The notes under the pieces are model-generated. The model was not told the origin of the DNA and searched no databases. It saw only the letters and a program-made list of their open reading frames with translations. From the NCBI GenBank assembly GCA_003486645.1, contig DNGI01000309.1, forward strand, positions 40,068-50,776: 10,709 nucleotides of DNA, in the 5' to 3' direction. This stretch comes from Cyanobacteria bacterium UBA11370 (lineage in GTDB: Bacteria; Cyanobacteriota; Cyanobacteriia; Cyanobacteriales; Coleofasciculaceae). Below are positions 1 to 6,446 of this stretch, piece after piece. Position numbers and translations under genes: made by a program. Numbering within the stretch: position 1 is the first letter of the stretch; every line of letters starts with the position of its first letter.

Positions 1-11
1 GTCTTTCCTTG

Positions 12-39
12 TTCACGAATCAAATAGACTCGCTATATG
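12..39 (-). repeat. short dispersed repeat with hairpin, copy 1
   Basis: This 28-bp stretch matches positions 2635-2662 at 23 of 28 bases in the same orientation. Both copies lie just beyond the stop codon of a minus-strand gene. Read on the minus strand, copy 1 forms CGAGTC-TATTT-GATTCG, a 6-bp stem with one G-U pair and a 5-base loop. No T-run follows, so it is not a classical intrinsic terminator, but it could protect an mRNA 3' end or be a small mobile repeat. Confidence 0.5.
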
Positions 40-45
40 TCCCCT

Positions 46-1929
46 TTATTCCTTGGATTGATACCACAATTTAACAGTTTTGTCTTTGCTACCACTGGCA
101 ATAACTGGTCGATTGGGGTGAATGGCAACGGCAGATATTGAGTCTAAATGTCCAATCAGGGTAGCTATTTCTTCACCTGTATTCACTTGCCACAATTTGA
201 TAGTTTTGTCCCAACTGCCACTGACGAGAATTTGGGTATCGGCACGAAAGCCTAATGCCACAACTGACCAGGAATGACCTAAAATTGTGCGGAGTAATTG
301 CCCGGTTTCTAAGTCCCACAATTGAATAGTTTTATCATCACTGCCGCTAGCAATAATTTTACCATCGGCACTAAATGCCACGGCAAACACTGCCCAAGCA
401 TGACCGATAAAATTTTTATTAAGTTCAAAGAATAATTCAGAATTAGGTTTGGTTGAAAGATTCCACAAGCGAACTGTGCGGTCAAAACTCGCACTAGCCA
501 GAAAATTTCCACAAGGACTAAAGGCAACTGAACTGACTTGTAAGTTATGAGATGCGATCGCACCCATTAATTCCCCGGTTTGCACATCCCACAATTTAAC
601 CGTTTTATCCCAACTTCCACTTGCCAAAAGTTTCCCATCAGGGCTAAACGCAACAGATTTAACTTTGTGAGAATGACCGCTTAATGTATAAATTTCCTCT
701 TTATTTTGCCAATTCCATACTTTAATTGTTTGGTCATCACTACCACTAGCAAGTTGTGTACCATCCGGACTAAAGGCAACAGAATTAACGGCTTGTGAAT
801 GTCCAGTTAGTATTGATATAACTTTCCCTCTGTTTAAATCCCATAAGCCAATTGTTTTATCATCACTGCCACTTGCCAAAGTATTACCATTGGGGCTAAT
901 TGCGACTGAATTAACACCTAAATTGTGATTCAGAGTATATCGGCATTGCCATAAAATAGAATTAGAGTTTGTAATCGGGTTATCTTTTTTGTCAAACGGT
1001 TGTCTTTGAAACCTACCTCTACCTCTTACTCGGTTGATAGCTTCCATCACATCATTTGCGGATTGAAAGCGGCTGTTAATTGTATTTTGGATTAATTTAT
1101 CTAAGATTTGAATAAGATTAATACTCACCTCTTGGGTCAAATAATCTTGCCAAACCCAACTATTATTAATAACATCGAATAACTCAAAGGGAGAAATACC
1201 CGTCAACAGATAAATACAGGTAACACCTAAACTATAAAGGTCACTGGCAAAAACCGCTTTTCCTCTAGCTTGTTCGGGTGCGACATATTCAGGAGAACCG
1301 ATGCTAGTTCCTAGTTCTAAGGTTCCCATTCCTTTGACGACTTTAGCAGCACCAAAGTCTACTAATACTAATTCTCCGGATAGGGAGAGTGGGGAATAGG
1401 GAGTGAGTGGGGGGTGGCGAATAATATTTTTGGGTTTAATATCTCGATGGATGATTTGGTGATTATGGATAAATTCGATGACTGGTAATAAATCATCGAG
1501 TAGTTGCCATATCTGTAATTCATTGAATGTCCCGTCTTCATCGACAAGTTGAGCAAGATTACTGCCGTCAATAAACTCTTGAACTAAATAAAAATATTGG
1601 TTTTGGGTAAAATAATCTAATAAACTAGGAATTTGGGGATGATTGCCTAATTCTTTTAAAAGTATGGCTTCTTGTTCAAATAATGCTTTAGCTTTTTGGA
1701 GATTAAATGAGGCTAACCATTGAGGTAAAAGTTGTTTGATGACACAAGGACTTGAGGTAGATGGGTGTTGATCGATAGCTAAAAATGTTCTACCAAATCC
1801 ACCTTGCCCCATTAAATTAATAGCTAAATAACGCTCCTTTAGCCGTAAATTAAAGCCGCATCCCTGACAAAGTTTGTTAGTTTCCGGGTTTTGCGGCTGA
1901 GGACAATCTGGATTAAGGCAATAGGTCAT
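46..1929 (-). CDS. Ser/Thr protein kinase with N-terminal zinc ribbon and C-terminal WD40 propeller
   Basis: The 627-residue protein should phosphorylate Ser/Thr on unidentified partners recruited by its propeller. Residues 4-24 carry four cysteines (C4, C9, C21, C24) resembling a zinc ribbon. The kinase domain spans about 33-300: glycine loop GQGGFGRTF (41-49), ATP-binding lysine K65, probable helix-C glutamate E87, catalytic loop HRDIKPKN (161-168, base D163), DFG (191-193) and APE (217-219). All key residues are intact, so it should be active. Residues about 171-185 are a low-complexity insert between the catalytic loop and DFG. After a basic linker, seven WD40 repeats (about 333-623, most ending in LWD/LWN-like motifs) should form one closed seven-bladed propeller. 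No transmembrane segment is visible, so it is probably cytosolic. This architecture is common in filamentous cyanobacteria. The ATG start directly precedes the zinc ribbon; no clear Shine-Dalgarno is seen. Confidence 0.95.
   Translation of the reverse strand: MTYCLNPDCPQPQNPETNKLCQGCGFNLRLKERYLAINLMGQGGFGRTFLAIDQHPSTSSPCVIKQLLPQWLASFNLQKAKALFEQEAILLKELGNHPQIPSLLDYFTQNQYFYLVQEFIDGSNLAQLVDEDGTFNELQIWQLLDDLLPVIEFIHNHQIIHRDIKPKNIIRHPPLTPYSPLSLSGELVLVDFGAAKVVKGMGTLELGTSIGSPEYVAPEQARGKAVFASDLYSLGVTCIYLLTGISPFELFDVINNSWVWQDYLTQEVSINLIQILDKLIQNTINSRFQSANDVMEAINRVRGRGRFQRQPFDKKDNPITNSNSILWQCRYTLNHNLGVNSVAISPNGNTLASGSDDKTIGLWDLNRGKVISILTGHSQAVNSVAFSPDGTQLASGSDDQTIKVWNWQNKEEIYTLSGHSHKVKSVAFSPDGKLLASGSWDKTVKLWDVQTGELMGAIASHNLQVSSVAFSPCGNFLASASFDRTVRLWNLSTKPNSELFFELNKNFIGHAWAVFAVAFSADGKIIASGSDDKTIQLWDLETGQLLRTILGHSWSVVALGFRADTQILVSGSWDKTIKLWQVNTGEEIATLIGHLDSISAVAIHPNRPVIASGSKDKTVKLWYQSKE
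1375..1419 (-). repeat. C-rich low-complexity insert inside the kinase ORF
   Basis: On the minus strand this stretch reads as loosely repeated CCCCACTC/CCCTATTC units, like the short C-rich tandem repeats common between cyanobacterial genes. Here it is in frame and encodes kinase residues 171-185, rich in Pro, Ser, Leu and Tyr. It falls between the catalytic loop and DFG, normally a short beta-hairpin. The length is a multiple of three and the downstream motifs remain in frame. Confidence 0.6.
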
Positions 1930-1961
1930 TTAGGGTTTAGATTGCTTAAATTCTTTATAAG

Positions 1962-2383
1962 CTAGTCATTATTGTCTCGCAAGTTCTGCACCTCATCAAC
2001 GCTAAGTCCTGTAGTTTGACTAATGGTTTCATTATCAAGGAACGGGAGAGATTTTTTAGCAATTTCTAGTTTCTCTTCTCGCCGTCTTAAAGATATAGTA
2101 AAACTCGTTTTCCAAAAGACTCTACGTTTAATACCTGCATTTCAATAATCACCAGTGTGCCATCCCTAAGTTTGGCTTTTACATCCAAATAGGTATCTTT
2201 CAATCCCTGGAGTACTGGTGGCAGATTGGGGTTGATAATTTCTAAGTCTTCAATGATAGAATTTCCGTCATATACTAAGGCATTGAGAAAGCTGATGAGA
2301 ATATCTTTGCTTTCAGATGAGCCAAATATTTTTTTAAAGGCGTAATCAGTTTTAGGATTAATAAAAATCATAATTGCAATCAA
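1962..2383 (-). pseudogene. decayed Rpn/PD-(D/E)XK nuclease family gene, central part deleted
   Basis: The 5' part (2087-2383, 98 codons) encodes the typical start of Rpn-type proteins, once called transposase-like: INPKTDYAFKKIFG followed by a PD-(D/E)XK core with D67 and E81-x-Q83. The better start is M5 (2371). The frame stops just after GKRVLLYL. In another frame, starting about 2091 and ending at TAG 1962-1964, the family's charged C-terminal tail continues (RRREEKLEIAKKSLPF, then a TGLSVDEV helix-turn-helix-like end). Family members usually carry well over 100 more residues between these parts. The simplest reading is an internal deletion that also shifted the frame. The ORF could still make a 94-98-residue fragment with the nuclease motifs, but probably without function. 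It lies 33 bp upstream of the kinase start. Confidence 0.8.
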
Positions 2384-2446
2384 CGATGAAGTTTATCAAA
2401 CCTATTATAGGTTTATTCATAAATCTAGCAAAGCGCGATTGCATCG

Positions 2447-2502
2447 GGTACGTCAGATGCAGGAAATGTTTGCTATGAGACAATTTTTTGTTCTGACGCA
2501 CC
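2447..2502. repeat. MITE-like imperfect inverted repeat
   Basis: The arms GGTACGTCAGA (2447-2457) and TCTGACGCACC (2492-2502) are inverted repeats matching at 10 of 11 positions around a 34-bp centre. The GGTGCGTCAG...CTGACGCACC pattern resembles short non-coding repeats common in cyanobacterial spacers. A second small inverted pair (GCATC 2441-2445, GATGC 2456-2460) overlaps the left arm. Confidence 0.5.
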
Positions 2503-2599
2503 TTACTAATGTAGCTAGAAATGGTTTAGACGATCACTAATCGGTTAACTTTCACTTGAAAAGTCTATAGCTAGGCGAAATGAATTGTGAAACCCCTCC

Positions 2600-2626
2600 C
2601 CCTTGTCTCCCTAATCTCCCTTGTCC
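2600..2626. repeat. three tandem 9-bp C-rich units
   Basis: CCCTTGTCT, CCCTAATCT and CCCTTGTCC follow one another without gaps. They belong to the short tandemly repeated type frequent in filamentous cyanobacteria. They lie directly beside the 2635-2662 element; the copy at 12-39 is also preceded by a CTTTCCTTGT stretch. Confidence 0.6.
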
Positions 2627-2634
2627 CCCTTTTT

Positions 2635-2662
2635 TTCACGAGTCAAATCCACCCGCTATATA
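2635..2662 (-). repeat. short dispersed repeat with hairpin, copy 2
   Basis: This is the second copy of the 12-39 element, in the same orientation and again just beyond the stop of a minus-strand gene (the SPFH gene at 2702). The stem is weaker here: on the minus strand CGGGTG faces GACTCG, with one G-U pair and one mismatch at the loop end. Together the two copies suggest a recurrent 3'-end or spacer element. Confidence 0.5.
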
Positions 2663-2668
2663 ACGATG

Positions 2669-2676
2669 GCGATCGC
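2669..2676. repeat. HIP1 octamer in the spacer
   Basis: GCGATCGC here lies within the perfect 10-bp palindrome GGCGATCGCC (2668-2677). Other HIP1 copies are seen at 554-561, 3014-3021, 4867-4874, 5627-5634 and 8487-8494. HIP1 is strongly over-represented in many cyanobacterial genomes and supports that assignment. Confidence 0.85.
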
Positions 2677-2701
2677 CTAATAACCAACAACCAACAACTA
2701 A

Positions 2702-4900
2702 TTAGCTGATATCAAAATTATCCAAATCACCGAATGGATCAGCCTCAGTTTTGTGAGAAGATTTAGTCGTTGTCCGTGGTAAAGTTTGAGCGTTGATCAT
2801 CGGTTGAGTTGCTATGGGAGGAGGAGGTTCGAGGGATGGTGGTGGCGGTGGCGGTGGCGAGGAATTAACCGTTCCTGCGGGAGGCGCTGGCGGCTTTTTC
2901 GCGCCATTTTGCTTACCCGTCTGATTCCATAACAACATTCCCAACAAACCATCCACTAAACCAGCACCCTGACTGTTCCCGCTAACTGCAACATCGGGTA
3001 CTACACGCACATTGCGATCGCCGATAATTTGCATAAGCTGCAAAGCGGTATATCCTTGCATTCCCAACGCCACCACACCTGCGTGATAAGCTTCAGCTTG
3101 AGCATTACCTGTCACCCGAATCGCTTCAGCTTCCCCAGCAGCTTCCTTAATCCGAGAATTTGCCTTCAATTCAGCAATTTTTACTCCTTGTTCCGATCCC
3201 ACCATTTCTTGTTGAATGTTCGCAAGTGCCGTTTCTCTTACTAACTGTTGACGCTGAGTTTGTGCCATTTGCTGAACTTCATACGTCTTGCGTTGTTCCT
3301 CAGCAATTTTGCGATCGGTTTGGGTTTGCATCAATTCCCCTGGTGGCAAGATATCCCCAATTAAAGTATCAATGGCTTGCACATCATAAGACCGAAGGGC
3401 GGCTTTAATATATTCTGCCGCTTCTGTTTGTCTTTCGGATCGCGCTGTCAAAAAGTCGAGTACGGTGTAATCTTGAGCCGAATTGCGGAAATAATTGGCA
3501 ATGGTTGGTTCTAATACATGATCAACCAAATTTTGCATTGATCCAACCCGCGAGATCACTTTCGGCGCGTCTAAAGCACCCACATGGATAATTTGAGAAA
3601 CTTCCAAATCAAAAGCAAACCCATCTTTTGAACGCACGGTTAAAGACGCGAGTTTTGAATCATAACTATGCCGTTCCGTTCGTCCTGACCAGTTTAATAC
3701 AATATTCGTAGTCGGCACTAACTCAACTTTTTGAACACGGGTATTTAAGGGATGTTTACCCGGATAAAGAGGAGTCACCCACACCCCTTTATGCCCCACA
3801 TTTACTAAATTTCCATGAGTAAATGCCGCGCCACTTACATCTTGTTGGGCTTGACCAACATAGGAAATTACCACACCCACATAGCCTATCGGAATTTCCG
3901 TCATCGGCACTTGTTCAATACCAACAAACCAGGGATTTAAGTTCCAAGAACCGGAGAGAAGAACTTGCTCTTGTAACCCTCTACGTCCATTCCCATTGAT
4001 AAATTTTTGGGGATTTTGGAAGTTATCGTGATCCGGAATAATTGGGCCAGCAATCTCCCCTTCTTCTATCGACATCCCATCAAACGTGGTGACAATTCCC
4101 ACTTTATCAGGAGCCACACTATAAACCCGCAATTGCTCTGCTTTCATGCCATGTTTAGCGGCATTCGCAGCAGTAATGATGGTGAATAATGCGGTATTAA
4201 TCCGATACGTTCCCGCTGTTAGGAAGCCCAACTGACGACCTTTTTCTCCACCTCCCTTGAGGAATTTCCGAGCATCTTGAAAATTATCGCAAGCAACAAT
4301 TTTACCGAGGATGCGTTGGGGTGGAATTGACACACCATCAGCCGCAACAACTAAGGCAATTTCCCCTTGAGGGATAACCGTAACCGATTCTTTGCGAATG
4401 CTATATTGCCAAGGCCAATAGCTCCAATGCCAACCTGGTGCTAGGGTATCTGCTTGATATCCTGCTTCTCCTTCTAAAGCAATTAAATGACCGGGTGGCA
4501 AACCGCGACCAGAAGCAAATTTCTTAACGACAACACCTACTTCCCGTTCGCCAATGACGACCAATCCACCCAAGACGATAGGAATAACAATAACAACAAT
4601 GATACCCCCGATGATCGCAACGGGGAAAAATCCTCCCATATCCGGTAGCTGCATTACCACATACTGAGGAGTATTAATGGGTAACTGGGCGATGGGTGTG
4701 AGGTTTGAGTTGGTCTTAACTGATGTCGTTAAAGGTACAGTGGAGTGAGTAATTTGATTGGAGTCTGGTTTGATTCCTGCTCCTACACAAGTCAATGCAA
4801 GCGTAGCAAATAACGAGGCAGCGATGCGCTTAAAGACTGGATGTTTAGTCGTTGTAGACGGCTGAAGCGATCGCGCGGAATCTTCTTGAAGGTTGTTCAT
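2702..4900 (-). CDS. membrane-anchored SPFH/band 7 (flotillin-like) protein
   Basis: The 732-residue protein probably scaffolds a membrane microdomain. Visible parts: a hydrophobic N-terminal segment (about 23-42, signal or first anchor; the LALTC there is a poor lipobox); a Pro/Thr-rich stretch; a strong transmembrane segment (about 93-116); beta-rich repeated modules (about 117-390), two of which (179-239 and 265-325) share DG-x-SI, DNFQ...KF and a closing N..F; an SPFH core (about 390-530); a charged, Ala/Glu/Gln-rich helix likely to form coiled coil (about 528-605); a short hydrophobic part; a proline-rich linker (669-697); and an acidic tail ending DPFGDLDNFDIS. It is longer than typical flotillins or stomatins. 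GGAGG lies 5 bases before the ATG, which supports this start. The gene stands alone between the repeat-rich spacer and the ligase gene. The family call is firm; the cellular role is not known. Confidence 0.92.
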   Translation of the reverse strand: MNNLQEDSARSLQPSTTTKHPVFKRIAASLFATLALTCVGAGIKPDSNQITHSTVPLTTSVKTNSNLTPIAQLPINTPQYVVMQLPDMGGFFPVAIIGGIIVVIVIPIVLGGLVVIGEREVGVVVKKFASGRGLPPGHLIALEGEAGYQADTLAPGWHWSYWPWQYSIRKESVTVIPQGEIALVVAADGVSIPPQRILGKIVACDNFQDARKFLKGGGEKGRQLGFLTAGTYRINTALFTIITAANAAKHGMKAEQLRVYSVAPDKVGIVTTFDGMSIEEGEIAGPIIPDHDNFQNPQKFINGNGRRGLQEQVLLSGSWNLNPWFVGIEQVPMTEIPIGYVGVVISYVGQAQQDVSGAAFTHGNLVNVGHKGVWVTPLYPGKHPLNTRVQKVELVPTTNIVLNWSGRTERHSYDSKLASLTVRSKDGFAFDLEVSQIIHVGALDAPKVISRVGSMQNLVDHVLEPTIANYFRNSAQDYTVLDFLTARSERQTEAAEYIKAALRSYDVQAIDTLIGDILPPGELMQTQTDRKIAEEQRKTYEVQQMAQTQRQQLVRETALANIQQEMVGSEQGVKIAELKANSRIKEAAGEAEAIRVTGNAQAEAYHAGVVALGMQGYTALQLMQIIGDRNVRVVPDVAVSGNSQGAGLVDGLLGMLLWNQTGKQNGAKKPPAPPAGTVNSSPPPPPPPSLEPPPPIATQPMINAQTLPRTTTKSSHKTEADPFGDLDNFDIS

Positions 4901-4903
4901 AGT

Positions 4904-4922
4904 TTCCTCCCCAAAGGAGGAA
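4904..4922 (-). promoter_or_regulatory. hairpin enclosing the Shine-Dalgarno of the SPFH gene
   Basis: On the minus strand TTCCTCC (4916-4922), a TTTGG loop (4911-4915) and GGAGGAA (4904-4910) form a perfect 7-bp stem. The 3' arm contains the GGAGG ribosome binding site of the SPFH gene, 5 bases before its ATG. If the stem forms, it would hide the site and limit initiation. It might be a temperature- or factor-dependent switch; no ligand-binding domain is recognised. Confidence 0.6.
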
Positions 4923-4971
4923 GTAATGGATTTAGAAGATCAGCTTAACAGTTTCCTCTGGGTGGGGAGAA

Positions 4972-4986
4972 GAATTGTAACAATTC
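4972..4986. promoter_or_regulatory. 15-bp perfect palindrome between ligase and SPFH genes
   Basis: GAATTGT-A-ACAATTC is a perfect palindrome with a single central base. It lies 21 bp beyond the ligase stop and 71 bp before the SPFH start. It could be a dimer-binding operator for the SPFH gene. As RNA it would be a weak AT-rich hairpin without a clean T-run, so a terminator is less likely. It could also be chance. Confidence 0.3.
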
Positions 4987-5007
4987 CTTATTTGTTCGCT
5001 AAATTCC

Positions 5008-6333
5008 TTAAAGTTGCTGTTTTTCTTTTTGAGAGTTGATGTCTGCGAGACTGAGTATAGACCAGGATAAATGGGTAAACTGGGCGCAATCAAACCAGGT
5101 GAAAGTGAATACCAGATAAGCAATTACTACTGCTTCGATACCTTGGGAAGGAGACTTAATGAGGTGGAATAAATAAGATCCTAAGAGCGCTAAGTAGGTC
5201 AGTAAGCCTAGAATGCCTATAGATACAGTGGTGTCCAAAATTAGATTGTGAGCTTTATAGGTAGGTAATGGTTCTATAGCAAGTTCTCCATCCTGACTCA
5301 GGTAGTCGTAACTGAAGTTATCTATATAAATTACTTTTGGGATGTGGTGCGGGTTGAGTACGTAGGGATAAGCGATACCGAAACCATCAAATCCCCATCC
5401 CAGAAAGGGACGTTTGCTGATACCTTGTAAACCAAGTTCCCAAAGCCATGCCCGATCTGAAGTAAGGTTTTTGAGTAGCAAGGTTTTTCTGTCGAAGTTG
5501 AGTTGATAGAGTGCTTGAATGTGGCGACTAGCTGAAACGGTACTAATTAACAACAGAGAAACTAATACTGTGCAGATCGCAATCTGGCGGTAGCGCTTTG
5601 CTGTGCTGGACTGGTAGAGGAAGTAAGCGATCGCTATCATCACAGCTATAATTCCCGCTCTGGTTTGAGTCAACAATAGCGCTAAAATAACTGGAATAAT
5701 CATTACCGCCGTTACTTTAACCGAGAGCCAACCCCAATTACGACATACCAAAATCAGAACACTTGCTACTACCAAAACAAAAGCGGCATGACCCCGATGA
5801 GAGTATAAACCGATGGGTTGATGACCTTGGAAAATACTACTTACCAAGACGTTATCCTGGATGAGTTGACCCATAGTAGCGGTGTAGTCAATGCGCCAAT
5901 TGATGATTTGGGGAAAGATACTGACTGCCAGAATTACTCCACCCATTAAAATACCTTTTACTTGTGAGCGTATTAGTTCGGGGCGAAGTTTTAATATTAG
6001 ACTGTTACTGAGAGTAAAGATGGCAATGAGTAGCCAATACAAAAAGCCGTCACCCATTTGGTCTTGTCCCCACAATGAGAGGAATGGGAAGGGGCTATTT
6101 AGTGTTGATATCAGTCCGATTCCTAGAAATATTTCCCACAACAATCGGTTGATTTTCCAGCTTTTAGGTATTTGAATAGCTTTTCTGTTTTGCCACAAGA
6201 TTGAGAGGTTTAAGGAGGCAATTAGTAGAACAATTAAAACCTTGGGTGTAGTCCAGATTTCGCCTCGACTTGTTCCCCAAGGGTTGATGAGAATGATACT
6301 AAGAGTAAATAGCAGGGTGTAAAGGTGCTTCAC
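5008..6333 (-). CDS. O-antigen ligase/polymerase-like (Wzy_C) membrane protein
   Basis: The 441-residue multi-pass inner-membrane protein has about 10-12 hydrophobic helices. The family transfers or polymerises glycans from undecaprenyl-linked donors on the periplasmic side. Signature parts: LTQTRAG (221-227; the arginine is conserved in the family), a long extracytoplasmic loop (about 270-360) with TSDRAWLWELGLQGI and LGWGFDGFG, then KAHNLILD (360-367) before the next helix; its histidine matches the position of a family-conserved catalytic-type histidine. The start is GTG at 6331-6333, sharing one base with the TAG stop of the PEP-CTERM gene (TAGTG), so translation is probably coupled. No Shine-Dalgarno is obvious apart from this overlap. 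Lipid-A O-antigen ligase, polysaccharide polymerase and protein O-oligosaccharyltransferase all look alike here; the PEP-CTERM context hints at a protein or exopolysaccharide target. A stub of the same gene lies at 8808-8966. Confidence 0.88.
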   Translation of the reverse strand: MKHLYTLLFTLSIILINPWGTSRGEIWTTPKVLIVLLIASLNLSILWQNRKAIQIPKSWKINRLLWEIFLGIGLISTLNSPFPFLSLWGQDQMGDGFLYWLLIAIFTLSNSLILKLRPELIRSQVKGILMGGVILAVSIFPQIINWRIDYTATMGQLIQDNVLVSSIFQGHQPIGLYSHRGHAAFVLVVASVLILVCRNWGWLSVKVTAVMIIPVILALLLTQTRAGIIAVMIAIAYFLYQSSTAKRYRQIAICTVLVSLLLISTVSASRHIQALYQLNFDRKTLLLKNLTSDRAWLWELGLQGISKRPFLGWGFDGFGIAYPYVLNPHHIPKVIYIDNFSYDYLSQDGELAIEPLPTYKAHNLILDTTVSIGILGLLTYLALLGSYLFHLIKSPSQGIEAVVIAYLVFTFTWFDCAQFTHLSWSILSLADINSQKEKQQL

Positions 6334-6446
6334 TACTGTTTATCTTTGATGATTTTTAGTCCTTGAAACGTACCCCAGATACCTAATACTAATAGCCCTA
6401 ATGCAGGGATAGGTTCAGGAACTTTGACAGGGGTAGGGGAAGATTT
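6222..6446. repeat. 225-bp direct repeat, cassette A copy
   Basis: This block aligns without gaps to 8855-9079 (constant offset 2633). I count nine differences in 225 bases; the first 162 bases differ only at 6262/8895. It covers the first 37 codons of the ligase gene, the TAGTG overlap and the last roughly 37 codons of the PEP-CTERM gene. Similarity ends abruptly on both sides. Confidence 0.93.

Larger units (their letters stand above)
2384..2701. other. gene-free spacer rich in small repeats
   Basis: This 318-bp spacer separates the SPFH gene from the Rpn remnant. It holds an imperfect inverted repeat (2447-2502), three tandem 9-bp C-rich units (2600-2626), copy 2 of the hairpin repeat (2635-2662), a HIP1 site (2669-2676) and an ACCAAC-type triplication (about 2681-2698). 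I see no convincing ORF or strong promoter in it. Confidence 0.7.

Noticed and set aside
46..960. Regular repeats that might be taken for a CRISPR array or satellite
   Set aside because: The roughly 126-bp periodicity is the in-frame coding repeat of seven WD40 blades with diverged sequence.
2088..2383. Intact small transposase gene
   Set aside because: The Rpn-type family is much longer and its C-terminal tail is found just downstream out of frame, so this is a broken gene rather than a complete small one.
2838..2862. GGTGGC-rich simple repeat in the SPFH gene
   Set aside because: It is explained by the proline-rich linker (residues 682-688 and nearby) and needs no separate function.
4932..5123. 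63-codon minus-strand frame at the ligase 3' end
   Set aside because: It overlaps the ligase gene in another frame and shows only its shadow composition; no ribosome binding site or domain.
5891..6175. 94-codon plus-strand frame inside the ligase gene
   Set aside because: Antisense shadow of a hydrophobic coding region; the ligase frame carries clear family motifs.
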